Part shown: in pieces, positions 1-8,295 of the stretch
Position numbering within the stretch: position 1 is the first letter of the stretch
Layout: each line of letters starts with the position of its first letter
Assembly (NCBI RefSeq): GCF_005233845.1
Contig: NZ_SZQL01000005.1
Coordinates: 124,001 to 188,000 of the forward strand
Direction of reading: 5' to 3'
From: Ilyomonas limi
Lineage (GTDB): Bacteria > Bacteroidota > Bacteroidia > Chitinophagales > Chitinophagaceae
Length of the DNA: 64,000 nucleotides
Translations under genes and position numbers: made by a program
Notes under the pieces: model-generated
The model's database searches: none
What the model was told of the DNA's origin: nothing
The model's input: the letters and a program-made list of their open reading frames with translations, nothing else

Positions 1-2733
1 ATATACACTTTCAAAAGAAAAATGTTTGATGTATTCTTTTTGTGTAAATAAAATATTATGCAACTGATGCAGGTGATAAAAGGCAGTAGGATGCATTTTA
101 TTGCTTAATATCTGCTTATTGTAGATGTCGGGTTGTGTACTTATCTGCAGGTCGCCATTGGTTGCATAGAGGTTTACATCGGTGTTGTTGAGGTTGGCTA
201 TTTCTATTATTCTTCTTTCAAGATCGCTGTTATTGTCAAGGTTCTCAAAGTTATCAAACAGCATATTACTTTGTATGGCTTCCTGCACTTCATTTACCAT
301 TATCTGCACCGACTTTGCCAGCTTTGCTTTGGTGGCTTTGTTGAACTGGTTAATGAAAAAATTGATGGTGACAGCACCAATTACAATAAAAGAAAAAATA
401 CTGATGCCGATGATGGTAATCTGTACCTGGTTGCGGATGTTTAGCGAGACTGCTTTTTTAAAATCCTTCTTCTCAAACCGTGCACGCAAAATAAAAGAGC
501 CTACTTCAAGCAGTATCAATAGCAAAACAATAATGGTAAACAAAGCTGCAAAAAGCGTAAGAAACTCTGCAAAAGCAGTGTTGCTGCTTACGATGATTAC
601 TATTTTATTGTTGCCGCTTTTGTACCATAATTGATTGTTTTCGCGGTCTTTCTGTTGCTCAAACTGCAAGATAGGTATCTGCGAAGGCCGCAAGGTATCG
701 GTAAAAGGAAAATCATTGTAATAATCCAACAGGTGGCGCCCCTGGTATATGGCATACGAAGTGCCTGCCAACGCATCATCGGCAGCATTTGGCTGGCGGA
801 ATAACTCGGGGTAGATGGCTTCTCTTTTAAATGGTTTGGGGCGTGCACTTATTACAAGGCGCCCCAACAAGCTGCTGCCTGCATTCGTAATATCCTTTAC
901 ATACACATACCTGAAATCGGATGATTTATCATCAATAAAATACAAGCCTGGTATATCAGTACTTTTTTGTTTTACCGATAAATTGTGCAGTAGTTTATAA
1001 AAAGTAGAATACGCAATATTATCATCATTGTACAGCGGCTGATCGGTGCTGTCGTAAGTATAAATATGCGTATCGTATTTGCTGAGGTAACCCGAGAAGT
1101 TAGTGTTGATAAGGCTGTCTTTGAATGCCCTGTTCTCATCCTCATCATACAGCCGTGCAATATTTGCTTTTAAAAAATCGCCCTTTAGCCCATTTGTTGC
1201 CATTTTTAAACCGGTTTCGCTGTAAGGATCTATTTCTTCTGCCAGTTGGGTGGCTAAATTTTTTCGTTGTACCAGCTCATAATCTTTCTTTAGCACTACA
1301 AATAAGGCCGATACCGAAAACGAAAATAACATTACCCAAATAAGAAGAAAAGGAGACCTGATAAGAGCAACGCGTTTATCGGACTGACGATATTCCTGCA
1401 TAATTAGCAATATCGAAAGCCATATAATAGCTACTATTTTTTGGCTTAAAGTGCTGGATTGTATAGAAAAGCTAAGCATCAGTAAGCCCGCCGCAACCGT
1501 AATGACAAGGCGTCTGAAAAGACTAAAACCTGCAAGCAAAGAGGGGAGTACCATCAGCCACGAAAAGTGGTAAAAACACAGTACAAAGACAGCAAGAATA
1601 AACAACCCCGTTATGGTGTAAATGCTGAGGCTAAAGAAATTATTAACGTCAAAAGAGATGTTTGAATTGTCAATTAAACTTTTTACTATATCGCAAAACA
1701 AGATAGTTACCAAAACCTGTACTGCAAGGCATACTACCGCTACGACCTGCATTTGTTTTGGCTTGATAAAGTTTGGCTTGGTACGGTAAAAGAAAATAAA
1801 AGATAATACCTGAAAAAGTAAAACCAGGTTGAGCAACAGGTCGCCCAAAGACATCTTAAAAATAACCAGATTATCTGCCGGCGGTGTAAACAGGCTGAGT
1901 GTATGCAGGTAAAAAGGAAAGGGGCTGTAATAGACAAACAGCCTGAAAAGCAGCAACGTACTTACTAAGAAAAGTAACCCTCGATAAAACGATAGCCGCA
2001 GGTACAATTCTTTGGCAATAGCACTAAAGAAGAAAAGCAGCAACAGAATAGTAACCAGCTTTAATGTTACAGATATAGCATCTGTCTGCTCCGTTTGTAT
2101 ATTGCTGATTGGTTCAATATGAAACAAAGTAGCGCCATTGCTGTTTTTTATAGCAAGTGCATTGTCGTTGCTGGATAACCTGTATAATTTATCTATGTTG
2201 CCGAAGGAGGCAAACTGCGAGCGGAGATATTTGTTATGGATAAAATATTGCCAGTACAATGGAATTAATCCTGCTATGGTGTATGGACGATTGTTTATTA
2301 CAACGGTTCGCTTTAGTAGTTCAAAAAAACCATTCTGATATTTTACTACATAGTTGCCATCGCTTTTGGTAAGATCATTTTTATCCACCGCCATCTGCGA
2401 AGTATTCCAAAATATTTCCTGCGCCTGAGTGCCGGCATTATTTAAGCGATAAGCAAATAACCCGATTGGCAACGATTGTAAATGCTCGTTATTGAAACCT
2501 TGCCGGCTGTTTACAATGGTGTGCAGATAAGCACTATCGGTTATAATAGACTGAAAAGATTGCTCTTGTGTTGAAATATAATTTTCGAGGCTGTTTTTTA
2601 CTTTTTGCGGCGAGGCGCTATACGACCAATAATTGGTGAATACAAAAGAAATAGTATATAGCCATGCAGCTATCAGCAGCAGGTAGCCGTGGCGGTAAGC
2701 AGCATCTTTTATAACCTGGATGAAAGATTTCAT
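1..2733 (-). CDS. Large multi-pass membrane sensor protein, probably a histidine kinase (C-terminus beyond the window)
   Basis: The minus strand is open from an ATG at 2733 to the window edge, giving the first 911 residues of a longer protein. A membrane segment near residues 15-35 is followed by an extracytoplasmic region of about 200 residues. Several hydrophobic helices follow (roughly residues 225-480), then a second soluble region and two more helices. The second of these helices leads into a charged, HAMP-like stretch (..INQFNKATKAKLAKSVQ..). This order matches the very large membrane histidine kinases of Bacteroidota, but the expected HisKA and HATPase domains would lie outside the window, so the kinase call is inference. 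The ATG overlaps the mazG stop codon in an ATGA arrangement (2730-2733), so the two genes are translationally coupled. Confidence 0.72.
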   Translation of the reverse strand, partial: MKSFIQVIKDAAYRHGYLLLIAAWLYTISFVFTNYWSYSASPQKVKNSLENYISTQEQSFQSIITDSAYLHTIVNSRQGFNNEHLQSLPIGLFAYRLNNAGTQAQEIFWNTSQMAVDKNDLTKSDGNYVVKYQNGFFELLKRTVVINNRPYTIAGLIPLYWQYFIHNKYLRSQFASFGNIDKLYRLSSNDNALAIKNSNGATLFHIEPISNIQTEQTDAISVTLKLVTILLLLFFFSAIAKELYLRLSFYRGLLFLVSTLLLFRLFVYYSPFPFYLHTLSLFTPPADNLVIFKMSLGDLLLNLVLLFQVLSFIFFYRTKPNFIKPKQMQVVAVVCLAVQVLVTILFCDIVKSLIDNSNISFDVNNFFSLSIYTITGLFILAVFVLCFYHFSWLMVLPSLLAGFSLFRRLVITVAAGLLMLSFSIQSSTLSQKIVAIIWLSILLIMQEYRQSDKRVALIRSPFLLIWVMLFSFSVSALFVVLKKDYELVQRKNLATQLAEEIDPYSETGLKMATNGLKGDFLKANIARLYDEDENRAFKDSLINTNFSGYLSKYDTHIYTYDSTDQPLYNDDNIAYSTFYKLLHNLSVKQKSTDIPGLYFIDDKSSDFRYVYVKDITNAGSSLLGRLVISARPKPFKREAIYPELFRQPNAADDALAGTSYAIYQGRHLLDYYNDFPFTDTLRPSQIPILQFEQQKDRENNQLWYKSGNNKIVIIVSSNTAFAEFLTLFAALFTIIVLLLILLEVGSFILRARFEKKDFKKAVSLNIRNQVQITIIGISIFSFIVIGAVTINFFINQFNKATKAKLAKSVQIMVNEVQEAIQSNMLFDNFENLDNNSDLERRIIEIANLNNTDVNLYATNGDLQISTQPDIYNKQILSNKMHPTAFYHLHQLHNILFTQKEYIKHFSFESVY

Positions 2734-3506
2734 GCGTGCTTTTTTATTTCATTCCATATCGCATCCATTTCAGCAAGATCCATGTCGGTTAATTGTTTGT
2801 TTTGTTCAGCAGCTTTTTGTTCCATTGCAGTAAAGCGGGCAATAAATTTCTTGTTTGTTTTTTCCAGCGCAGCGTCTGCATCTATTTTTAAAAAACGTGC
2901 ATAATTCAGCATACTAAACATTACATCCCCAAACTCTTCTTCGGTATGCTGCTGATTGCCCGATTGTACGGCTTCCTGCAATTCCTCCAGTTCTTCTTTT
3001 ATCTTAGCATACACTTCTTCTTTGTTGTTCCATTCAAAGCCGGTTTGCTTTGCTTTTTCTTGTATGCGTACCGCTTTGGTAATGGCCGGCAACGATGTAG
3101 GAACACCGCTTAACGCCGATTTCTTGCCCTCTTTTATTTTTATTTTTTCCCAGTTCCTTTTTACTTCTTCTTCATCCTTTACTGCTACATTGCCATAAAT
3201 ATGCGGATGCCGGTGAATGAGTTTTGCGCAAATGCTTTCTATCACATCGCGCATCGTAAACTGCTGTTGCTCTGTAGCAATAGTTGCATAAAATACAAGG
3301 TGCAGCAATACATCGCCGAGTTCTTCCTTAATGCCTTGCCAGTTATTAGTATCTATTGCGTCTACCAGTTCATACAGTTCTTCTATTGTCATTGAGCGCA
3401 GTGTGTGAATGGTTTGTTTTCTGTCCCAGGGGCATTGCTCGCGCAGCTCCAGCATTATCTGCATCAGCTTTACAAAACTATCACCGGTTTCTTTTTGTAT
3501 ATTCAT
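2730..3506 (-). CDS. mazG: MazG nucleoside triphosphate pyrophosphohydrolase
   Basis: 258 residues, close to the 263 of E. coli MazG, with the tandem MazG-domain layout. Each half has the acidic magnesium-binding helix pair: EELYELVDAID followed by EELGDVLLHLVFY in the N-terminal half, and EELEELQEAV followed by EEEFGDVMFSMLNYARF in the C-terminal half. The family hydrolyses (d)NTPs to the monophosphate and pyrophosphate, cleaning the nucleotide pool and in some species modulating ppGpp. The start is supported by an AAGGAG ribosome-binding site about nine bases upstream of the ATG at 3506. It overlaps the downstream membrane sensor gene by four bases, so they form one transcription unit. Confidence 0.95.
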   Translation of the reverse strand: MNIQKETGDSFVKLMQIMLELREQCPWDRKQTIHTLRSMTIEELYELVDAIDTNNWQGIKEELGDVLLHLVFYATIATEQQQFTMRDVIESICAKLIHRHPHIYGNVAVKDEEEVKRNWEKIKIKEGKKSALSGVPTSLPAITKAVRIQEKAKQTGFEWNNKEEVYAKIKEELEELQEAVQSGNQQHTEEEFGDVMFSMLNYARFLKIDADAALEKTNKKFIARFTAMEQKAAEQNKQLTDMDLAEMDAIWNEIKKHA

Positions 3507-3606
3507 AAGTTAGCTCCTTACGGTGAACAAAATAACGCATCTACACAATAATAAAAATATATTTGATAAACAGAAGTTTATAACAAGTTCCTAAATTTTG
3601 TTTTAT

Positions 3607-3628
3607 CACTAAGGCACGAAAACACGCA
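3607..3628. repeat. Intergenic repeat phrase of the cactaaggcacgaaaacac type
   Basis: The 3507-3931 gap between mazG and the aminotransferase holds no gene. It carries three short phrases of kinds that recur between genes in Bacteroidota and other bacteria. This one reads cactaaggcacgaaaacac and resembles the phrase at 42853-42897. Assignment to a dispersed repeat family rests on general familiarity with such phrases, not on a genome-wide count. Confidence 0.4.
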
Positions 3629-3795
3629 GGATTTTAAGAAATGAATCCTTGCTGTTCACCTTTGCTAAACCTGGCTTTGTTCCGATGCATGCGGATACAC
3701 GCGGGCAGCAGATAATGGTAGTATTTGAAAGATTTTGGCGCGCCTGAATATCTCTTTACAAGAGCATAGGTCCATGTTTTGAGCAATGCTCAACC

Positions 3796-3823
3796 ACATC
3801 GTACATCGCACATCATAAATCAT
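3796..3823. repeat. Degenerate tandem heptamer, four units
   Basis: Four consecutive 7-bp units read acatcgt, acatcgc, acatcat and aaatcat. There is no spacer structure, so this is not a CRISPR. It lies about 110 bases upstream of the aminotransferase start. Confidence 0.6.
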
Positions 3824-3879
3824 ATTTTGTACATTGAATAACATTACCTAGCAGAACACATCAAATCAATCCTTTTTCA

Positions 3880-3910
3880 TCCGTGCTTTAGTCTGTGTTA
3901 TCCGTGTTTC
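3880..3910. repeat. Intergenic repeat phrase of the atccgtg type
   Basis: The stretch contains atccgtgctttagtctgtg and a second atccgtg shortly after, so the core occurs twice within about 30 bases. Similar phrases are common between genes in Bacteroidota. It ends just before the -7 box of the aminotransferase promoter, so the repeat may supply the upstream part of that promoter. Confidence 0.45.
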
Positions 3911-3919
3911 GTTAAGTTG

Positions 3920-3927
3920 TACGTTTG
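3920..3927 (+). promoter_or_regulatory. Bacteroidota -7 box (TACGTTTG) of the aminotransferase gene
   Basis: TACGTTTG fits the TAnnTTTG consensus exactly and ends four bases before the ATG at 3932. Transcription would therefore start at or within a few bases of the start codon, which suggests a leaderless or near-leaderless mRNA. A clear TTG -33 element is not seen. Confidence 0.55.
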
Positions 3928-3931
3928 CAGC

Positions 3932-5125
3932 ATGAAAACGCCTGCTATCAGTCAACGCGGCGAAGTAATGCCGCCATCGCCCATACGCAAGCTGGTGCCT
4001 TACGCCGAAGCTGCAAAAAAAAAGGGAATTCATGTATATCATTTGAATATCGGTCAGCCTGATATTGAAACGCCGCCACAAATACTGGATGCGGTGCGGG
4101 ATGCGCATTTTAAAATACTGGAATACAGCCATAGTGCAGGCAATGAAAGCTACCGTAAAAAGCTGGTGGAGTATTACAGGCGATATAACATTGCAATAAA
4201 TTATACCGATGTTGTAATTACTACCGGTGGCTCCGAAGCCATTTTGTTTGCTATGATGAGTTGCCTCGATCCAGGCGACGAAATTATTATTCCCGAACCT
4301 TTTTATGCCAACTACAATGGCTTTGCGGTAGAAGCCGGCGTAACCATTATACCTGTTGCATCGTACATTGATAACGGTTTTGCCTTGCCCCCAATTGAAG
4401 ATTTTGAAAAAGTAATTACGCCCAAAACAAAGGCTATTTTAATCTGCAATCCCAACAATCCAACCGGGTATTTATACACGCAGCAGGAGCTGGATACTTT
4501 GCGGCAACTGATACAAAAACACAACCTGTATCTTATAGCTGATGAAGCATACCGCGAGTTTTGCTATGAGGGTGGACACTTTAGTGCATTGCAGTTACAG
4601 GGTGTGGAGAATAATGTAGTAATGGTAGATACTATCAGCAAGCGGTACAGTGCCTGCGGGGCGCGTATTGGTGCGTTGGTATCACGCAATAAATTGCTGA
4701 TTGAAACGGTGATAAAGTTTGCACAGGCAAGATTAAGTCCGCCCACAATGGAGCAAATGCTGGGCGAAGCGGCTGTGGACTTGCCGGCAAATTATTTTGA
4801 TGTTATAAAAGCAGAATATAAGAGCCGGAGAGATCTTTTGGTGCAATTATTGAATAAGGTTCCCGGCGTGTATTGTCCAAACCCCGGCGGTGCGTTTTAC
4901 GCCATGGCAAAATTGCCGGTGGATAATGCCGATGACTTTTGTAAATGGATATTAGAAGATTTTTCATATAATAATACTACGGTAATGCTGGCGCCTGCAA
5001 GTGGCTTTTACAGCAAACCGGAGCTAGGCAAAAATGAAGTAAGACTAGCGTATGTGCTTAATAAAGAGGCTATTAGTGCTGCGGTAGCTTGTTTGGAGCA
5101 GGCGTTGGTGGAGTATAATGCTTAA
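3932..5125 (+). CDS. PLP-dependent aminotransferase, class I/II (AspC/ArAT-like)
   Basis: 397 residues from the ATG at 3932; an upstream in-frame TTG (3917) is less likely because the promoter box lies between the two. Fold-type I aminotransferase landmarks are present: NIGQPDIETPP near the N-terminus, NPNNPTGYL (cofactor loop), DEAYREF, SKRYSACGARIGA with the lysine that forms the PLP Schiff base, and NEVRLAYVL near the C-terminus with the substrate-carboxylate arginine. The family transfers amino groups between aspartate, aromatic or other amino acids and 2-oxoglutarate. Exact substrate cannot be read from sequence. A hairpin terminator follows about 130 bases downstream, so the gene is probably monocistronic. 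Confidence 0.92.
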   Translation: MKTPAISQRGEVMPPSPIRKLVPYAEAAKKKGIHVYHLNIGQPDIETPPQILDAVRDAHFKILEYSHSAGNESYRKKLVEYYRRYNIAINYTDVVITTGGSEAILFAMMSCLDPGDEIIIPEPFYANYNGFAVEAGVTIIPVASYIDNGFALPPIEDFEKVITPKTKAILICNPNNPTGYLYTQQELDTLRQLIQKHNLYLIADEAYREFCYEGGHFSALQLQGVENNVVMVDTISKRYSACGARIGALVSRNKLLIETVIKFAQARLSPPTMEQMLGEAAVDLPANYFDVIKAEYKSRRDLLVQLLNKVPGVYCPNPGGAFYAMAKLPVDNADDFCKWILEDFSYNNTTVMLAPASGFYSKPELGKNEVRLAYVLNKEAISAAVACLEQALVEYNA

Positions 5126-5253
5126 TATTGTATAATAAAATATGTTTTAAATAATGTTTTATGCAAGTTCAATTATTTTAAATTTGTACCTTATTTTAAT
5201 AATTAAATAATTATAATAATATACAGTTCACCTTTTTTATATGGCAAGCAATC

Positions 5254-5289
5254 GAAAACGCCCGTTGTATCTACAATGGGTTTTTCTTT
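5254..5289 (+). terminator. Rho-independent terminator of the aminotransferase gene
   Basis: CCCGTTGTA at 5261-5269 pairs with TACAATGGG at 5272-5280 (one G-T pair). An A-rich left shoulder and the T-rich tract TTTTTCTTTT follow, which fits a terminator in the plus direction. Confidence 0.7.
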
Positions 5290-5327
5290 TATAAGAATTA
5301 TTTGTTTCTTCATTACTATGAGAATAC

Positions 5328-5335
5328 TATATTTG
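5328..5335 (+). promoter_or_regulatory. -7 box (TATATTTG) of the tRNA gene
   Basis: TATATTTG matches TAnnTTTG and ends 11 bases before the first tRNA base. A TTTG at 5301-5304 is a possible -33 element, but the 23-base spacing is slightly longer than usual. Confidence 0.55.
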
Positions 5336-5346
5336 CACCCCCAAAT

Positions 5347-5420
5347 GGCGAGGTAGCTCAGGCGGTTAGAGCGTTGGATTCATAACCCAAAGGTCTCGGG
5401 TTCAACTCCCGATCTCGCTA
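5347..5420 (+). tRNA. tRNA with CAT anticodon (tRNA-Met, elongator type)
   Basis: 74 bases fold into a cloverleaf. The acceptor stem pairs GGCGAGG with TCTCGCT, with G-T pairs at both ends. The D arm is GCTC/GAGC, the anticodon loop is TTCATAA, and the T arm is TCGGG-TTCAACT-CCCGA. The CCA end is not encoded (CAA follows), as is usual in this phylum. It lacks the C1-A72 mismatch and the three G-C pairs of an initiator tRNA. A CAT anticodon could also belong to tRNA-Ile with lysidine at position 34, which sequence alone does not exclude. The closing pair of the anticodon loop reads A31-C39, a mismatch. Confidence 0.93.
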
Positions 5421-5421
5421 C

Positions 5422-5460
5422 AAACAAAAAGGACTTAAATTTTTTAAGTCCTTTTTGTTT
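5422..5460 (+). terminator. Strong hairpin terminator after the tRNA
   Basis: Bases 5422-5439 and 5443-5460 form a perfect 18-bp stem with a 3-base loop. The core is AAGGACTT/AAGTCCTT, flanked by A and T runs, so it can act in both directions. Confidence 0.88.
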
Positions 5461-5663
5461 AAATGGAAATTAGATGTTGTTACTGGCAGCAATGTTTTTC
5501 AACAACAACTTTCTTTTCGTTTCTGCACGTGCTGGTATTTTTATCGCTGCCTTAGAGGTTTAAACTTATTTTTATTTTATTACACCCGGTTGTTTCGCTC
5601 CGCTCTTATAAAGACAAAAAAAATCGGAGATATTACATACCCGTGTGAACACCTATCCAATCA

Positions 5664-6896
5664 TTAGTGTACATCCATCGCGTGATCGGCTGGTACATTT
5701 TGCCCGCTCCATACCTTTACCGAGGTCCACGGTGCTGCCGGTGCGCTCCAGAATGTATCTTCCTCAGACAATCCTAACGGAAGAAATACATCGGCACACA
5801 GGTACAAAGAGCCGCTGGTAATATAAAACTCCCCCAATGCCGGTTGCGTGCCATACAAACCAATGTTCAGCCAACCCTTTTCATTAAAAGTGCCGGGCGC
5901 ATTTAGTGTTTTTTTGATAACGGCAGTGAGCGCACTACGCACCTGTGCCGGCGATAACGACCGTGGTAAATCTTTCCGGTAACTTGCATCCGCCAAATGA
6001 TGCATTACCCCGCAGCGATAAGCAATAGACCGGCCGATGACCGGGTAAGAGCCATCGGTATTAATTAGCCGCTCCAATATCTCTGCATATCGCTTATTGA
6101 TGGTATCCAGTTTTGGTGCAAACCACTGATACCTTTTATTGGTGCCATTGATGATGTCAACAATTGACCGCAGATACGGATGGATAACAATGCTATTGTA
6201 ATAATCCATATGAAAATCCATACCATCGGAGAAAAAACCATCGCCTACATACCAGTGATTTGCAAATTCGCGCACGGCATAGTCAATACGTACGGCGTCA
6301 TACGCAAGACGGTATTTGCAAAAGAAAGCTTCTATCATGCCGGAGAAAAGCAGCCAGTTGGAATACACAGGCACCGTGCTGCGTGTGGTTTTAAAAGCCG
6401 TAATTACCTGCTGTTGTACACTGGTATCCAAATGCTGCCACAACCACGGACAACGCACGAGCCCTAAAGCCAAAAAAGAGGCATCTACCAATGGTTGCCC
6501 GCCATTCCATTGCATATAATCTTTAGCAGCAGGATCAACAGCGTTGCCAATAGCTTGTAGTGCCCACTGCCGGTACTGATTGCGCAGGTCTATTTCTTCC
6601 TTACTACCTCCCTCTGCATTGAGCCAGGGTGCTATACCGCTGAGCGTTCTTCCAAAGGCCTCGAGGTAGCTTACTTTTTTTCTGCCAGTAGAATCATCAA
6701 TAGTTGCGGAAAGGGCTACCGGCATGGTTTCTTTTAGCTTATCTGCTGCCAGGTTGGATAAAACCGGCCTTGCCACTTTATCCATGTACTGCAACCACAA
6801 CTGCCGGTCGGCAGGTTGGGAATGTATTGTGGTGGTGAGGAAAAGGATGACAATGATGATTGAAATAAGTTGTATGAATTGTTTATGTACTTTCAT
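5664..6896 (-). CDS. Secreted DUF2264-family protein
   Basis: 410 residues beginning with a hydrophobic export signal that ends near SQPADRQ. The body matches the DUF2264 family: an alpha-helical barrel with conserved GGQPLVDASFLALGL, a YSNWLLFSGMIEAF helix, and a DGFFSDGMDFHMDYYNS motif. The family is usually found beside polysaccharide-degrading enzymes and is suspected to be a glycoside hydrolase or lyase, but no activity can be assigned here. It converges with the upstream tRNA. The 200 bases between (5461-5663) hold no gene. Confidence 0.85.
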   Translation of the reverse strand: MKVHKQFIQLISIIIVILFLTTTIHSQPADRQLWLQYMDKVARPVLSNLAADKLKETMPVALSATIDDSTGRKKVSYLEAFGRTLSGIAPWLNAEGGSKEEIDLRNQYRQWALQAIGNAVDPAAKDYMQWNGGQPLVDASFLALGLVRCPWLWQHLDTSVQQQVITAFKTTRSTVPVYSNWLLFSGMIEAFFCKYRLAYDAVRIDYAVREFANHWYVGDGFFSDGMDFHMDYYNSIVIHPYLRSIVDIINGTNKRYQWFAPKLDTINKRYAEILERLINTDGSYPVIGRSIAYRCGVMHHLADASYRKDLPRSLSPAQVRSALTAVIKKTLNAPGTFNEKGWLNIGLYGTQPALGEFYITSGSLYLCADVFLPLGLSEEDTFWSAPAAPWTSVKVWSGQNVPADHAMDVH

Positions 6897-7329
6897 TTGC
6901 TTGTTATATAAATTGTTTGATTGGTTGATAACGAGGCAATTTTATAAATAAAAGCATTTGGAATGTAAATTTATATTGTATGTATAGGCAATCTGCTGAT
7001 TATAATACAATCCAATTAAATCATACGTATTGATTTAGGGTTGAGCACAGACTGCTTGGCTTAAGCCTGCAGTGACGATGTTGCCTTTCAAATATAGAAT
7101 TCAGATTTTGAACGCCTGTAGTGCAAACTTCGCCGGCTTTTATTTGGAAGTTTATAACTTTATTGAGAAGTGATGTATTAAAGAATGAAGTTTAACTTAA
7201 GGGGCAGAATAGTTCTGAAGAATGCTTTTTATCCGCCCCTTCAAGGTAGGCTAACACCACGAAGAGCATGAGTGCATCGCTCCAAAATGCCGATGCTTAT
7301 TCTCCAATTATTTTAATAAATAGTTTCCT
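6897..7329. other. Intergenic region without a recognisable gene
   Basis: No coding frame of any credible family was seen. The stretch contains ggcttaagcctgcag near 7050 and a weak 7-bp inverted repeat (AAGGGGC at 7199-7205, GCCCCTT at 7245-7251). It is the upstream region of both flanking genes. Confidence 0.5.
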
Positions 7330-7827
7330 ATGAATAATCAGAACAATACATCTCAGCAACTAAAAAAGAACTGGCAACCTTGCTTACAAAAAGTCATGCC
7401 CATGTTTCTTTTGATGATGCCATTAAAGACATTCCTTTTGAAGATTTGGGTAAGAAACCAAATGGCGTTCCCTACAGCATCTGGCAACAGGTTGAACATA
7501 TCCGCATTGCACAAAAAGATATTCTTGATTTTTCCGTCAACAAAAATTACAGGGAACTGAATTGGCCTGCTGATTATTGGGGTGAAAGAAGCTGCACCAA
7601 CAGATAAAGCAGCATGGAATGAAAGCATTGGCAAGATACAATCAGATTTAAATGCATTTATTGAATGCTTACAACACGTGGATGATGTGTATGCACCCTT
7701 TAAACATGGAAGCGGACAAAGCTGGCTGCGCGAAGCACTGGTGTTATTTGATCACAACAGCTATCATCTTGGGGAAATCATTGCATTGAGGAGATTGCTT
7801 GGCAACTGGAAGTCTGAGGTTCGTTAA
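7330..7827 (+). pseudogene. DinB-family protein, broken by two frameshifts
   Basis: The protein reads continuously only if the frame is changed twice. The N-terminus MNNQNNTSQQLKK is in one frame; LLTKSHAHVSFDDAIKDIP through NWPADYW is in the next; KEAAPTDKAAW to the end RRLLGNWKSEVR returns to the first. The first change corresponds to one base lost near an A6 run (about 7361-7372) and the second to one base gained near a GGGG run (about 7578-7581). The reconstructed product of about 165 residues resembles the DinB/YfiT four-helix metal-binding family, with VEHI and the C-terminal HNSYHLGEI histidines. Two compensating homopolymer changes could be real decay or sequencing error. Confidence 0.75.
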
Positions 7828-8033
7828 GACACGAATCAAGACAGGAGTAAAGCACTTCAAAGAAATATCACTTACTTGAAAACAGCTGTCAATAATAATT
7901 ACTACAAAGACTTTGATAAAGGAAAGGCTAATACGTTCTTAATAGTAGTTCATTGTTTACTTTAGTTGTAATAGTCAAGATATTACCTGACATTGCTTTG
8001 AAGTATCATTTAATCTGACAATTTGTTTTCCGA

Positions 8034-8089
8034 ATCCTTTTCCTGCAATCCCTTGCTACAAACCAATAGAGGGATTGCAGGAAAAGGAT
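8034..8089. repeat. Perfect 19-bp inverted repeat in a gene-free gap
   Basis: ATCCTTTTCCTGCAATCCC (8034-8052) is the exact reverse complement of 8071-8089, separated by 18 bases. No T-run follows, so it is not a classical terminator. The rest of the 7828-8295 gap shows no gene. Confidence 0.85.
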
Positions 8090-8295
8090 GTGTCTGGAAG
8101 ATGCCTGCAACTAATCCAACTCATTATGCAAGAGGAAATCTAAACGATTACATATAAAATAACGCTCACAAATCTGTGCCTTAGCAAGGATAAAACTTAA
8201 TTTATTTAATTAACTCAAGATTTGTTCTATTGTAATACAACAATATCTATTTTCCTGATGCAAGTGTCTGCTTGCTCAAGATACGTACAAAAATG

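Noticed and set aside
182-634. 150-codon plus-strand open frame and neighbours (133-444, 600-848 minus, 815-1000 and others)
   Set aside because: They lie antisense or out of frame within the large minus-strand sensor gene, which shows coherent membrane and soluble segments.
3796-3823. Tandem heptamer as a CRISPR array
   Set aside because: Units are only 7 bp, without spacers, and no cas genes are present.
5455-5667. 70-codon plus-strand frame after the tRNA
   Set aside because: No family resemblance, begins inside the tRNA terminator and runs into the stop of the DUF2264 gene.
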